From assembly GCF_000224145.3 (NCBI RefSeq), contig NC_020166.2, forward strand, positions 2,332,754-2,396,753: a DNA stretch of 64,000 nt, read 5' to 3'. Below, piece by piece: positions 42,178 to 55,370 of the stretch. A program made the translations under genes and the position numbers. Under the pieces are notes generated by a model that searched no databases, had not been told where the DNA came from, and saw only the letters and a program-made list of their open reading frames with translations. The DNA is from Ciona intestinalis. Taxonomy: Eukaryota > Chordata > Ascidiacea > Phlebobranchia > Cionidae. Every line of letters starts with the position of its first letter. The first letter of the stretch is position 1.

Positions 42178-42325
42178 CAAACAATATGTTTTTGTTTTTC
42201 TTTCTTGTGCGATTTGCTGGTAGTAAACAAAGTAAATTTTCCAGAATTACATAATCGCAGCCCCGCGACTCCTAAATAGCGTTGGTATTTGTTCAAAACA
42301 TAATCACATCCCATCTTACCCCATA
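42178..42325 (-). repeat. Degenerate MITE
   Basis: Interior similarity (GGTAGTAAACAAAG, GCGACTCC) and a CATCCCATCTTACCCCATAA end. Confidence 0.5.
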
Positions 42326-43203
42326 ATACGAAATACCGACCGTCGTTGATATAATTCGCGTGGTACTAAAATGAACGAAAACAAAAAAGCGAGAGAATTA
42401 TGAGATTTACTGCGCAATATCTGGTACCCGTGGTAAAATCCTATTCATTATATTCCCTAATCCACGTAGAAACATACGTTATGTTAGTTGTGAAGATTAT
42501 AGACGCTTGGTCTAACCCGCGTTCTTGCCACAAGAAACCATTGGTTTAGGTATTGCGCATATAATCAAATGATTTGACGATTCTAATCCATTTAGGCGAG
42601 GTCTTATATAGCGAGAAAATTACCACCTTCTGGGATTTATGCCCAATTTTTTCATGGACACTTTGAAAAAATAGGCAGAAAAACACCACGTCGGCGAATC
42701 ATTTGCCTATTTACTAAAAAATATTCGAAAATCTGCGCATATACAGTTACGTCCAAACACTGTCTCGTCGTAGCTATAATGATGCAAAATTAAAGCTGCA
42801 ACGAGTTTTATGAACTTTATTGGACACACCGGCACACATAGACCGCCCTATTCGACTTAGATCGGTAGCATACAGTATAAAGTACTTGTATAATAGGAAG
42901 CGAAAATGGCGCGTGAGAATTACATCCGCATACATTCATAGAGTTATCTCGCCGTTTATTCTGTGAATTGGGACAATATTAAGTTTTTGAAACTGTGTGA
43001 CCTGCAAAAGCAAGTAGAATACCTATTACGCTAATACAAACTATTCCAAAAGCAAGTAGTATATCCGCGCATTATAAACTGTTGCATTAAGTTGGAGTAA
43101 CCGTTTGTACATCTTCTTGACTCTGTTATTAATGCGCTACTAGTGGTGATGATGTTGTAGAGCTAAAGCTGTTTATATCTACTTTGTCTAGACCTGGCCT
43201 ATA

Positions 43204-43398
43204 TAGTAAGGTTGACTAAGATGTCACATTATTTCAATTTATTTTCTTGTTTTATTTGGTAGTAAACATAAAACAGTTTCAGAAATTATAATATACACCC
43301 GCGACTTTAAAACAGCGTTGTCATTTGTCAAAAACACGATGAGAAAACATGGGTTTTAGCTGGGTGCGTGATCTTCCATCCTATCACACATTACTATA
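43204..43398 (-). repeat. Degenerate MITE
   Basis: TATAGTAAGGTTGACTAAGA to CATCCTATCACACATTACTA with the family interior. Confidence 0.5.
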
Positions 43399-44272
43399 TT
43401 GCCAATATTTGTCATTTATTTTGCGTACTATAACATTAATCATCTGAAGCCACAAAGGCAACACATATTTAATTAACAACGATATATTTCATCCGCTAAT
43501 TAAACGTTTGTCGCTAGCGGCTGAACCTTTCCAAAACATGTCAGACGCTGTTGCCACTTTATCAATATTGAATTCTATTTCAGCATATCGTGTTGTAAAA
43601 TTGATGTGAAATTTGGCACATAGTTTCCTGCAAATTATCACGTTTTGGCTTGGAATTAATATTAATTAAACACTGTACGCAGAAACAGAGGGTGAATATT
43701 AATAAACAAAATGGCACGTTTAGGCCTAAAGCCTATAGCTTAAACATATAGTCTATGACCTGATATATTATGACTTTCGACCTTTAGACTTACCCTATAG
43801 TCTACAGAATACACCATCTTTTTTACAACATACCATAATAATAATTATTTGCCCATTCGTTTACAGTAGGCTACCGGCAAAATTGATTAAAACAGAGAAG
43901 AGATAGGACTTAACAGCAAAACGACCCCCCTTAACACGAGCTATATGAGTAGAAAATAACTTGGAAACCATTGCTAAAGTTTGGATGTGAAATACACTTC
44001 TGGTTTAACGTTTACTCTTGCAGTTATGGTGAAAATAAACGGTTGTTCGTGGAGTTATTTTGCTGGCTGTTGTTTTGGCCAGAACCGGCAACACGTGTGC
44101 CAGGAGACGCATGTGCTATAACTCATGGAACTATCACCACATCGCGCGAGATGAAATTACTGCGGCAGTTTCCTTTTGCAGCACGTTGTAACTCATTAGT
44201 CATGAATGTCTTGGTAAACAATAGAGTATTGTAAGAGGCAGTTATTTCGATTACGTTGGAGTAGACTATAAA

Positions 44273-44471
44273 TATAGGAGGATGGGGGGAGATGGGACAC
44301 CTTTTCATTCTCTTCTCTTTATGCATCTTATTTTGTAGGAAACTAACACATTGAGCGAATTATAAAACTGTATCCTCACTTCCATAGACCGTTGTTAATT
44401 GTTTGAAACACGATCTGATTATTCGGACATTATGTGCCAAAGGTGTCCCGTCTTCCCCATCCTACTATATA
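44273..44471 (-). repeat. MITE copy, reverse sense
   Basis: TAGGAGGATGGGGGGAGATG to CCCCATCCTACTATATA. Confidence 0.85.
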
Positions 44472-44653
44472 TGTTAAAACATCCATATATAAGCAAATGA
44501 TTATCCCCAAAACAACTACTCTTTCACGATTTAAACATTTATCTTATATATATATATCCAATTCTTCCAATTCTTCCACATTCTCTAAGCTGTACAGAAG
44601 CAGCTGAATTCATTGAGCTGGCACTACAGTATTATACACTTTATGACATATAG

Positions 44654-45042
44654 GTCCGGTGCCCTGGCATAGTGGTTAGCGCGCCTGCCTGTAACCCAGA
44701 GGTGGTTCAAGGCTCGACGCTGCTACCATTATGTGAGTGTATGTGTCCTTGGGCAAGACACTTAACGACAATTGCCCTAACCCAGTGGTCACTAATGGGT
44801 TGTCCAAATTATCAGCCATACATAAAAAAATCTCCCAAAAAATAATCACCTACAAAGTAACATAGCCTACATGGTAACTTGTAAGCTGGCACGAGGTGTT
44901 AAACTCGTGTGATAACGACTGTCGTTTTTGTTATTTTTTGGCTACGCGAGGATAAAGTAAGTTACATTCATTCATTCATTCATTCATTCATTCATTCATT
45001 CATTCATTCATTCATTCATTCATTCATTCATTCATTTATTCA
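44654..45042 (+). repeat. tRNA-headed SINE, full length, with ATTC microsatellite tail
   Basis: The best copy in the window. The head CCGGTGCCCTGGCATAGTGG..AGCGCGCCTGCCTGTAACCC..GTGGTTCAAGGCTCG carries A-box- and B-box-like sequence. Next come a unique body, the CGAGGTGT..ACGACTGTCG block, and a run of about 20 ATTC units. Reminiscent of the composite SINE described from Ciona. Confidence 0.85.
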
Positions 45043-45383
45043 TTAGTCAGGTGGCAAAGGAACAACACCCAACATAATAAATCCAATTATAAAACCAATA
45101 GGTCCTTGCAATCACCATGGCCAATATACACAGAAACAAACGTCATACTTGTCGTTTCTTCACACCAGCGCCGTGGCACAGTTCGTATATAAGCGTACCT
45201 GCCTTAAACATAAAGGTAATCGGTTAAAGGCTCGTCGCTGCTACCATTGTAGTCGTATATGTGTCCTTGGAAAAGAAAGTTAACGGCACCGACCTAGTGG
45301 CAAAAATTGTAGATTCATTGTCTCACTAACATGCGAACTCCCAAACTCCCAGACAGTATGAAAGTTTCGATCGTATATGTAAC

Positions 45384-45478
45384 TGGAAATCGTGGCCTAA
45401 CCGTTTAAGCGCGTGCTGAAGGCATGGGAACAGATTATATACAGCCTAATTTCCAGAGTTCGATCCTCGGGCGGCGTA
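45384..45478 (+). repeat. tRNA-like (class II) pseudogene or SINE head
   Basis: CGTGGCCTAACCGTTTAAGC resembles the D-arm/A-box of Ser/Leu tRNAs, and GAGTTCGATCCTC resembles a B-box, about 60 bp apart. Acceptor-stem pairing is poor and no clear anticodon arm is visible, so it is probably not a working tRNA. Confidence 0.35.
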
Positions 45479-45833
45479 ACATTTATTTGGGATTTTTTTT
45501 AAAGAGATTTATATGAAATAATATTTCTATATACACTTTTTATTTATATTTGCATTGCTACGTATAGTTCAAGAAAATCCGAACCTTTTTTTACGTTAAG
45601 AAAATTTAGAAAATACCACAGCAGCAAATTTTACTAAATTTCTATGTCTGAATCAAAGTCATGCTTCATAAAACATGTGTGCGATTTCTGAAATTATTTT
45701 AATTTATTGTTTAGTTTTTTTGTGTACTTGCAGTTTTAGAACGTTTTGAATTTGTAGACGAGTTAAACTGTTATATTGTTTGTATTTTTTAAATTTGTTC
45801 ATTGTATATGTTACAGATACTTTATAATTGAAA

Positions 45834-48725
45834 ATGAAGCTTGGCGACTCTGTAGTTAAAAGCTTTCGCGTTGCTAAAGTGTTTCGTGAAAATACAGATA
45901 GAATAAACAGCATTGACTTTTCTGCAAATGGAGAAAACTTGATATCAGCCAGTGACGATGATTCAATTGTGATATACGACTGTGCAAATGAGGGAAAGTA
46001 AGTATTTGATTGCTGTTTAAATGCATTTTATAACACACTGTGTTATAACACACAAATCTGAGACAGTACCGGTATTGAAGAAAAGTTTCTATATAGCAAT
46101 TTTTATGTCCCATATACCTTACCTAAGTTTTATGCAGGTCATGGCCAATTGCATACATGGCAACTCGAGAAGGCACCAGGTGTTATGAGATAAGACACTG
46201 ATGTTTATGTTCCACCAAACACGCGAAAAAAAAAGTTTTCTTAATTATTCTTTCATGCCTGCTTGGCAAAGATAAAGTGCATATATATATATGTTTGTAT
46301 GTTTTTAAATGCTAAATTTAGAAAACAGATATAAAATATATACTAAAAAGAAATTTGTATACTACGTATGCATACCCCAGACTGCAGAGTATGGCAGGTG
46401 CACGCGCGATTTTTTTACAGACTTTCGGTTATGCACGCCACAATTTGTCCTACGCACGCCAATTAATTAAACAAAGAAAAAAATACGTATTAAATTAAGT
46501 AAGATTTCCTAACGTGGCTTGAAAATGTACATGCTTTGCACGCAGATTTTTAATGATAGCACGCGCGAACGCGAAAAATAACCGTCTTCCACGCGCGAGA
46601 TCTCGTCAGGAACAGCCATACTTTGCAGACTGGTGCATACCTGATTTAACACATTGCATACTGCAGGTCAAAACGAACTCTTAACAGTAAGAAATATGGA
46701 GTGGACCATATAAACTACACGCATGCTGGTAACACAGTCATTTACAGCTCAAATAAAGTTGATGGTAATATTTCCTTGATTTTCAACTTTACCAAAATAT
46801 TTAAACTAGTGCAATTAGAGTTGTTGTAATCGTAATTAGAGTTGTCAAATAAAATGTTAAGATTGGCATTGGTTTAAAAGTAGTAAATTTATTTATTTTG
46901 AATAGAGTTATGCAAACATTTAGATTAGTATTAGACATAGACAATACTATTTAGTAAAAACCTATGCAACGACTTATATTACAAATTAAAACAAAAACAT
47001 ATACATAAATTTAATAAGAAAATATTATTAAAGTTCAGCCTTTGGCTTGGTTATACTGTTGATATGCGATAAGGTTTAGTGTTATGTGTTTGTGCCTTCG
47101 ATTTTACAGTAATTAGAGTAGTATATTTATAGTGTGTATTGGGAATTGTATGAAATTAAATATTATACTTATCAGTGTGAAATTGTAGCAGTTATATAAA
47201 TTATGCATGACCATATCCTATCATTTTTTCATCATAGATGCGATTCGATACCAATCTTTACACGACAACAAATACTTGAGATATTTTGCCGGCCACACAA
47301 AACGAGTTGTGTGCTTATGCATGTCGCCAGTGGATGATTCATTCTTGTCCGGATCTCTGGACAAAACAATCCGATTGTGGGATTTAAGGTCACCAACGTG
47401 TCAGGGGAGAATGCAAATACCTGGTAGACCGATTGCTTCATTTGATCCGGAAGGTCTTATATTTGCAGCTGGTATCAACTCTGAAATGATCAAGCTGTAC
47501 GACCTGAGATCCTTTGACAAAGTATGGTATTTTTATTATTTTAAAGACGCTTTTTCACTTTTTATTGTCCACTGACGCTGCCATTAATTAGCAGATATGA
47601 ATTCCCAATGCGAATCTTTCTGAGTGAGAATTTAACAACATTATAAATTGAATTTGCTAGTTTAAAGTTTGTTGCAGTGTTGGTATATAGTATTAGTAAA
47701 CGAAATTGAATATTTATTGTTTGTTTGTTTTTTGTAAATTATTGCTACCATTATTTAGTGATTATTTTTTTATGAGGTATTTGTCTGTGCAGGGCCCGTT
47801 TACCACTTTCCGTTTACAACAAGATAAAGATTGTGATTGGACGTCATTAAAGTTTAGTTCTGATGGAAAACTTATTTTAATTGCCACGAACGGAACTGTG
47901 ATCAGGTAAGTGCAAATAAATGTAATTTTGTAATATAAACCTAAGGAGTCTCCTCTTTATTCCGTCTTCAAGTTGTTTTGGCGTGACTGCGGCGTGCTTT
48001 TGCCCTCCCAAATTCTCTTTACAGTGCCCTTATCACGTTTAACATTTTTTTCAATTCTTTCCTGTTTTTTCGCGGGCTTGTACTGTTGCGTTACATTGAA
48101 ATTCAAGTCAAACCAACTTCCATGATAAAGTCTCGTCGTTTTGCAGATAAAACGTTGGAAATATATTACGTTTTTATACCAGATGACCCTAAAATACTAT
48201 TTGAAATTATGTTGTTAAAATTTGTACATACATTATTATGTGTGTTAATATTAATACAATTTTTGAACCAGATTAATTGATGCGTTTCATGGCCAACCCC
48301 TTCAAACATTTATGGGCCATTTAAACACTAAAGGTCTTCCATTAGAAGCAAGTTTTAGTCCAGATGGGCAATACGTGCTTTCAGGTAAAAGTTTTAACAT
48401 TTAAAAAACTCCAAGAGTCGTGAGGATTCAATTATGCATTTCTATAAATATTCATTGTTTACTACCTAATAAGACATTAAAATAAAAACTTAGATTATCT
48501 AACCCCAATTTATCTTAATTATCAAATAATTGCGATAACTTTTGACATTTAGGTTCTCAAGATGGTAGAATTCATGTTTGGAACGCAGAAAACGGAAGTA
48601 AAACAGCAGTCCTTAATGGTAGTCACCCTGGACCTTTGCAGTGCGTTAAATTCAACCCACGGTATATGATGCTAGCTTCAACATGCACTAACATGGCGTT
48701 CTGGCTCCCATCTGTAGAAGAGTAA
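45834..48725 (+). CDS. WDR82: WDR82 (Swd2-like) WD40 protein
   Basis: Six exons (45834-45997, 46667-46764, 47238-47521, 47793-47905, 48272-48384, 48553-48725) splice in phase to 314 residues, the family's length. It is a WD40 propeller subunit of the SET1 histone H3K4 methyltransferase complex and of the PNUTS-PP1 phosphatase complex, acting in the nucleus with RNA polymerase II. The N-terminus ([20 protein letters not shown]), the [16 protein letters not shown] blade, [20 protein letters not shown], and the C-terminal NMAFWLPS are near-identical to animal WDR82. An acceptor-like AG lies 18 bp before the ATG. A poly(A) signal AATAAAAG is near 48990. No oddities. Confidence 0.95.
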
Positions 48726-50098
48726 TGTCCTCGAATCAAGTTGTATGTAACTTAAGCTGAGGATATTATGTGGTGGATAGCAGGGCTATGGTAAAGACTT
48801 TAAGACGTCGTTTTTGATTTCTTGCGAGAAATGTTTTAGAACAAATTTGGAGCAGTGTTTCGTATCAAACTGTAAATTTAAACCTGCTTCTAGGTGTGTG
48901 AGAGCAGTAATACACTTTCATTTATTGTTTTTTTAAAATTTCTTTCGTTTTCTGCCATCTCTTTGTACGCAATCGTTGTTTTATCTTGTAATAAAAGAAA
49001 AAAACGGACACAAGGTTATGTAGTATGCATATTGTATTCGCTGTGCTGTACTGTGGTAACTAGGGAGTTTTAACCATTGTGCAAAATGTGTCTTACACAT
49101 ATCTAAACGTGCATTACACCTGTACGAACCATGTCAGACCAAATCATAGGTTCGGTTTCACATTTGTAGGCCTGCTGTGTAAATATAACACGTACTTTAA
49201 TGTAATAGATAATGAAGGCAATTGTATAGTGAGTTGCCAGCAAAAAGTTTGCTTTTAAATTTATTTTAGGCGTAACTAATACCAACTGCATATTCTTTTA
49301 CGTTCATGTCGAAAATTAACTTTTAAAAGTGGCCGACCAAAGTTTTAATAATATACAGTTTATTTTATACAGTGTTATGTAAAACAAGGGCCTATAACAG
49401 CAAAGGTTACAACTTCAAAAAATATATTTTAAAATAATATTTCGAAAATTTTGTTGTCGAGTTGTCCGCGTTGTAGCACTATGACGTCACAAATCAACTG
49501 ACGCTGTGAGTTTGTGCTGTCATAATGTTGAATCGTAGGTTGTTGACATTTGCAACGTCATTTGATAAGTTAGAATGTTTATAAAATAAAATACATAAAA
49601 TAGGGGTTGATAGTGTAGCAGTTTTTTGGACAGTTGCGTTATTCTGTATTTATCTACCTAACGTTCGCTGACGTGAACCATCCGGGTATCCTGTTAAGTC
49701 ATCCTTATATATATATTTGTACTATTTAACGGCTATTAACGAATGTAACTTGTCTTATGCTTGCGTTGTCAGAAAACGACAGTGTTTTAACCAGGGTGTT
49801 CTGTTTTTATACATTTCATGCTAGGACTGCTAGCTTACCAGTGACAGTGACCACGAATGTAACTTTGTGGGTGATTGTTTTCTGGGGGACACCGATTTTT
49901 TTGTTTTTATGTATAATTGACATTTTGGACAACCCATTAGAGACAACTGGGTTGGGGCCATTTTCATGGAATGTCTTGTCTGAGGCGACCGGCCTTGAAT
50001 CCATAACCTCTGGGTTTATAAGCTGTTAAATGTTTTAGACCTCTTTTTCTTGGCTGTTTTAAATTTCTTGTTTAATATCAATATCATTCTAATTTTCA
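48726..50098. other. WDR82 3' UTR and upstream region of TMEM115
   Basis: AATAAA near 48990 ends the WDR82 transcript. A reverse SINE occupies 49738-50030. A lone TGACGTCA palindrome is at about 49481. No gene. Confidence 0.5.
49738..50030 (-). repeat. SINE, reverse sense
   Basis: GAATGTAACTTGTCTTATGC through GGCCTTGAATCCATAACCTC. Confidence 0.75.
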
Positions 50099-50120
50099 GG
50101 TTATTTGGTAAAATATTACA

Positions 50121-51391
50121 ATGGCTTCAGGCCTGCTTGTTAACGCAAGATTGGCGAGTGTAAACTTCATTCGCGAAACCAGTCTGACTGCAAAGCTTGG
50201 TTGCGTGCTGCTCAGTTTATTTTACGCCTTGTCGTATGTGTTCGACACTCTCAAGCCGCTGGCCATTACACCGGGATTTCTTATACCCCCCAACTTTTGG
50301 ATATGGACAATATTTACATACCAGTTCATCGAAGTAAAGTTTTTTGTTGTACTCACAAACTTTTTGGTGTTAATCTATTCCTCTCAAGTGCTGGAACCGG
50401 CATGGGGCATGATTGGATTTTTATCGTTTTTCGGAATCGTAACAGTCCTGTCTGGCTTTCTTTCTGGATTTTTTTACCTGTCCTGCTACATGGTTACAAG
50501 AAGCCTCGGATTTTTGTTTGAAGTTAGCATTCATGGTATGGCAGGGTATACAGCTGGTGTGCTTGTGGCACTTAAGCAGTGTAGGGGGGATCAGATGATA
50601 GTAGGCTCTGTTGGACTCTTCATGAAACACCTTCCGATTGTAAATATCCTCTTGGTTGTGTTGCTCAGAATAGCAGGCCTCATTACAGGGAGTTATGTTG
50701 TTCTTGTGTGCTTTGGTACACTTGTGGCTTGGGTGTATTTACGCTTTTATCAAGGCCATAGTAGAGGAAGGGGTGACGCTGCTGAAAATTTTTCGTTCAA
50801 GTCATTTTTTCCAAAACCGCTCGACGCACCTATGGGGATCATTGCTGGTATTGTATACAACATTCTACTTAAAGTGAAACTTTGCCGGAAAACTTCGTAC
50901 AGATATGATGTGGGCGCTCCAAGCAAAATAACGATCAGTTTATCTGGAGTTGATGCTTTGGACGCTGAAAGGAGAAGGTTAGATTATATTAATGGGCAGT
51001 TAAAACAAAATAAATGCATGATAACAAATACTTCAATGTAGAAAGAACTAAAAATCTGGCCATTAATATTCTATTGACACAGCAATAGTCACTGTGTGTG
51101 TTAAATTCTAATTGTCTGTTACTCTGTTTTATTGGAAAAATACCTATAGCTCTTATTTAAGTTTAAATATATAGGAATAAAGCCATCAAAGCTCTTGACG
51201 AAAGATTACAAAAAGCTGAGCAGCAACAAAACGATTCATCTGAGTGGCCAGAAATGGAAGACGATACAACAAACACTGAACCAAGGTCTGTAGAAGACTC
51301 AGTATCCACTTCTTCTGGGTCGTCAAGATCGGACATTGTTCGAATTGAAGTTGAAACTTCTTCGCCGTCTGATGAGAATCCGTCACCATAG
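50121..51391 (+). CDS. TMEM115: TMEM115, Golgi rhomboid-fold membrane protein
   Basis: Two exons, 50121-50977 and 51175-51391, give 357 residues (human about 351). TMEM115 is a Golgi protein of the rhomboid-like superfamily linked to retrograde Golgi-to-ER traffic and lacks protease residues. The sequence shows several membrane segments between residues 20 and 215, the family motifs NFWIWTIFTYQFIE, LEPAWG, HGMAGYTAGVLVALKQ and LVAWVYLRFYQ, the conserved cytosolic DALDAERRR helix, and a Ser/Glu-rich tail ending in SPSP. The start follows an acceptor-like AG at 50099. The gene converges on CYB561D2, as in human. Confidence 0.92.
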
Positions 51392-53630
51392 AGGTTCCTT
51401 GTTTATTTACGCTATTTCTATTTTTAACTATTTTGTTTTAGACGGTCGGTATTTTAATTTTTGCGTCCACATAAAAATGTTAGAACAGCGGTCATGGGCG
51501 CCTAACATGGGTATGCAAGGTATGCGTATACACACTGAAAATAAATCAGAGTACCCAATAAAAATATATAAACAATGTAAAAGCTCATCTTACAAACAGG
51601 TCCTAAAATAAACACTATAGAGTGGTAATAGTGCAATGATGGTTACTTTGAGTTTTCAAAAGTTAGGCGGCTATGACAGCGGCTGTAGGCATTATGTGAA
51701 GGACGTACACTTGTAACTATTTAAGCAGCTTTGGCATCCACAGTTGCTAGTTGTAAATGGTATATTCGTATATTGCATTATGTGTAAATAGAATGCAGTG
51801 CACTTCGTTTTAAAAAATAGGTGTCTGCTTGAAATTGGCACTAATACATCCTTGCAAGCAACTTATATAAAGGAAATATCCAATTTGATTTTTCTTCCCA
51901 GACAAATTAGTGTCTGTGTGAAGTCCTATGCTGTTAGACTGATAACCAAAGTCAGTGTAAACAGTCTTAAATTGCCTAGGGTCATTTAGAACAATAGTTT
52001 ACTTATAAGACTTATGTTTGCAGTTTTAAGGTAAACTCTTTATATGTTTTAGACAAGATATTACTAACTATGTGTGTACAATAAAAACAAAATCCAGTGG
52101 TCTACAAGTTAATACTTTTTAATTCTGGTTTAAAATCTGTACTGAAAGATTGACTGCACATAAGTTTATAACAATAGTGCCCAGCTGCAGTTGTTCTATT
52201 CCATTTACATTCATGAATGGTGTCCGTGCTTTTCCTGTGTAAATACATTGTGTTAAAACAATCTTTTGCACTGTACCGTTTAATCTTTCAATGTAACTGC
52301 AGTGTACAGTGCTTTAATTTATATGGGCACTAACATAATTGCATATTTAGTACTTTTAGCACGCTTTAAGAAACATAACATGTATAGACCATAATTACAC
52401 CCGTGCCGTATTTAACACTTCAACATTTTAATTTTGTTTAGCGCAAAAATTTATAACACAATATACATATTGATATATATATATTTCATTCATTACCCTG
52501 AAGTGACAATTCTTGCTACTTGTTTTCTTGCTTTACTCTGTACCTGGTGAATAAAAGAGTAAACCATGTAGTTTCTCAGTCTATTCAGTAACTCCTGATA
52601 CACAACATAATGTTTCTAGTTTCTTTAATTCAGTTTTAAAATTTGCAACTTTTTTTAGGTAACATTAATTTTCCACCTTATTCTTCTAGATCGGAATAAA
52701 ACAAGGTTCAATTTATACAATGAAAATAATTATTTATGAGTCATGGGTGCAACAGCCAGGCTATTTAATTAAAACTTCTAATCTGACTACTCTTTCATTA
52801 CATGTACCAGCTGGTAGCTACGTTACCTTATCTTATCTAAAATATTAATGAATTCATTTTTGTATGTTGCTTTAAAGCAGGGTTTTCAATCTTAAAATTT
52901 TCTGCAACTTTTCAAGGTTAATAGTATAATTGTAGTCTATATTATATGCACTACTTTTGTGTAAGCATTCATTTCAAGCAGGGCTTTCCATTTCTAAAAT
53001 TTTATGCTACTCTTCACGGTAAATAGCAGAAACTATAATATAGGCTTTTGTGTAAAATGGAAAAACTCTCAACGACACCTTGCTGGGTCACTAACACCAA
53101 CTTAGTAGCCCTGCTCTTAACCATACAACCTTTAATTACAATAATATAAAGGACTATATATATTCAATCAAAATTACTGATTAAAAACTAGCCTAATTTC
53201 AAAGTGTTTAATTATAATAACAACATAATTTCTTGCAATATTTATTATTCAATCCATCAACCAAGTTGCACAAATAACGAGTTAACTCATTTTACTTCTC
53301 TTTGCACAGTAATGCTTAAAAAACAATATTTCCACATGTTGGATAGGTATTATTGTATCAATCTGAATCATAATTTAGCACTTTAAAACAACTAAAAGTA
53401 GCCTTTGCTAATGCAACTCTAAAGATTCACAACATAAAAAGTTTGCACAATTAAGTCACCAAAACCAAAAAGTCTGTGGCAATTTCCCCCACCTATACTG
53501 TTGACATAAGTTATAATATATATTTAAATCAATGCATTTGTCGCAGCGCATTTTAAACTCTGCTTATTATATTCATACAACACATAATGCAATGTTAGGA
53601 AGTGTAAAAAATTTAAAATTATAGTAAAAC
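51392..53630. other. Convergent 3' UTR region of TMEM115 and CYB561D2
   Basis: AATAAAAAC near 52080 may end the TMEM115 transcript. No further gene, and no MITE or SINE, which is unusual for a 2.2-kb stretch here. Confidence 0.5.
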
Positions 53631-54993
53631 CTACAAAGGTGCGGACTTTCTTGTGATGGGCAAGTATGCGTTGGTGACTTGGTTCATTACAATAAAGCAA
53701 CACCATGTTGGACAAAAGAAACATAATCCCCAAATAAAACCATCCACCCCCGCGGACTTGACAACAAAATTGGAAAATAAAGATAACACAACGGTAATAC
53801 AAGCAAGGGTAAAGCCCAGTAAGCCGAATGTAGCGTGATATACTTTTAATTGCATAAGCTTCCAGTTCCATTTCTTTGCAGCTTGTGGATAAAGCAAAAA
53901 TATCCCGAATAAAGCTTGGACAATAACATAAATAACAGTTATCAGTCCAAAAGTGCCATGCCACGATTTAAAATGTTCTTTGTTGTTTCTTATTTTGTTG
54001 ATCACGATTGCAGAGAAACCTAAAATCCCACTAACTACTGCACAGGTTTGTAGAATCCAGTGTATTCGGACCTGAAACATGTATTCTTATTATGGTATTT
54101 ATTAAAACAATACTACTTGTAGAAGGTTGAGACATGGTATTATTTCAACATGATGGAAGCATAAGCCTTTATTACTAGGGGACTTGACTACAAAGTGGAG
54201 GTAGTACAGTCTGCAAAATATGGCAGTTCGGTTGTGGATGAGACCTCACGCGTATATGACAGTTGTTTTTTGTGTGCGCGGGTGCTTTCTATCAATAAAA
54301 AACGGCATGCAATGTGTGTAATTTCCAAATAACATTAGGAAACCGTTAGTTAAATACAGATTTGGTTTGTTTATTTAAAAAAAACACCTGTGCACCTGTC
54401 ATACTCTGCAGACTGGGGAGTAATGAATGGATAACATTGTTTTGGGCAAATATGCCATTTTAGGTGACTTTTTATGCCGAAGGTCCACTAGCACACTTAA
54501 TAATAACAATATGTAACAACCTTAGTCTTCCGAGATGCCTTTATAAATAGACTACTTTCCGGCGAAAACACCAAAATAGCTTCAACCATCAAACAGCTAA
54601 ATGCGAGAGACATCAATGTAGGGTGCCATGAAAACAAACCTGAAATTCAAATAGGTGTTATATTTGTTCTACAAAACCTTTTGGTGCTAATGAAGTCTCG
54701 TAGGGGGGGGGAGATTCTTAACTAGCGCCCAGTCATTATTTTAGCAGTATTTCTGTACAACTATACTTGTTAATAACGTAAACAGAGGATAAAAAAAGTA
54801 ATGTTAGATTATACGACATTTTCTTACTTGAGCCAGGACTGGATATGTAAAAGATATAAGCGGTGAAAGCTATAGCGGCAAAATGGGCAACCATGCTGCA
54901 GATTCCACGCAAAACAGCAAGAACTCTATCCCCAGGTTTCTGCGTCTTCATAGAAGCAGTTTCCGTTTCCAAAGAAGTCATAACGGAATGCAA
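53631..54993 (-). CDS. CYB561D2: Cytochrome b561 domain protein 2
   Basis: Three minus-strand exons (54828-54993, 54521-54639, 53631-54071) join in phase to 241 residues, or 237 from the second ATG (MTSLETE), which is the alternative start. It is a six-helix di-heme transmembrane ferric reductase of the ER/vesicle membrane, using ascorbate. Heme-ligand histidines are visible in [26 protein letters not shown] and [10 protein letters not shown]. The PGSSLFSWHP and FSPESSLF blocks and the terminal [11 protein letters not shown] match animal CYB561D2 closely. Confidence 0.92.
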
Positions 54994-55370
54994 CCAAGCG
55001 TTAACTCGCCAACGTTAATAATTAACCTGAATCAGTGATGACAGTTTAATTTCTAAAAGTTAATATGCAATGGTATGAGCAAAATATTTTAGTTATAGAT
55101 TAAAAAGGTACATTACAAAGGGTAATATGTAACCTAATACTTCATATTTTAAAAAATAAAAATACATTTAAAGCTATAATTGGATAAAATACTTTAATCT
55201 GACTAACTCCTCGAGTGGAAGCACTGCGTATTTGGGATTTCCCCTTTTTTAAACAAACCTAACAAAATAATTTTTCCACTTTAGTTCCTTATTTTTATTG
55301 TGCTTTTCCCGTGTTATGTTAAATACTTATATTTTGCTTCAAAAAGTAAAGCCACCATACTTCATTTATC

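Larger units (their letters stand above)
41640..45810. other. Intergenic between phosphagen kinase and WDR82
   Basis: No exon chain is supported. It contains a SINE tail near 41840-41950, worn MITE copies near 42178-42325 and 43204-43398, a fresh MITE at 44273-44471, a full SINE at 44654-45042, a partial SINE at 45160-45300 and a tRNA-like segment at 45384-45478. The rest is unrecognised. Confidence 0.6.

Noticed and set aside
53524-53964. 146-residue minus-strand frame over CYB561D2
   Set aside because: Out-of-frame shadow of the third CYB561D2 exon.
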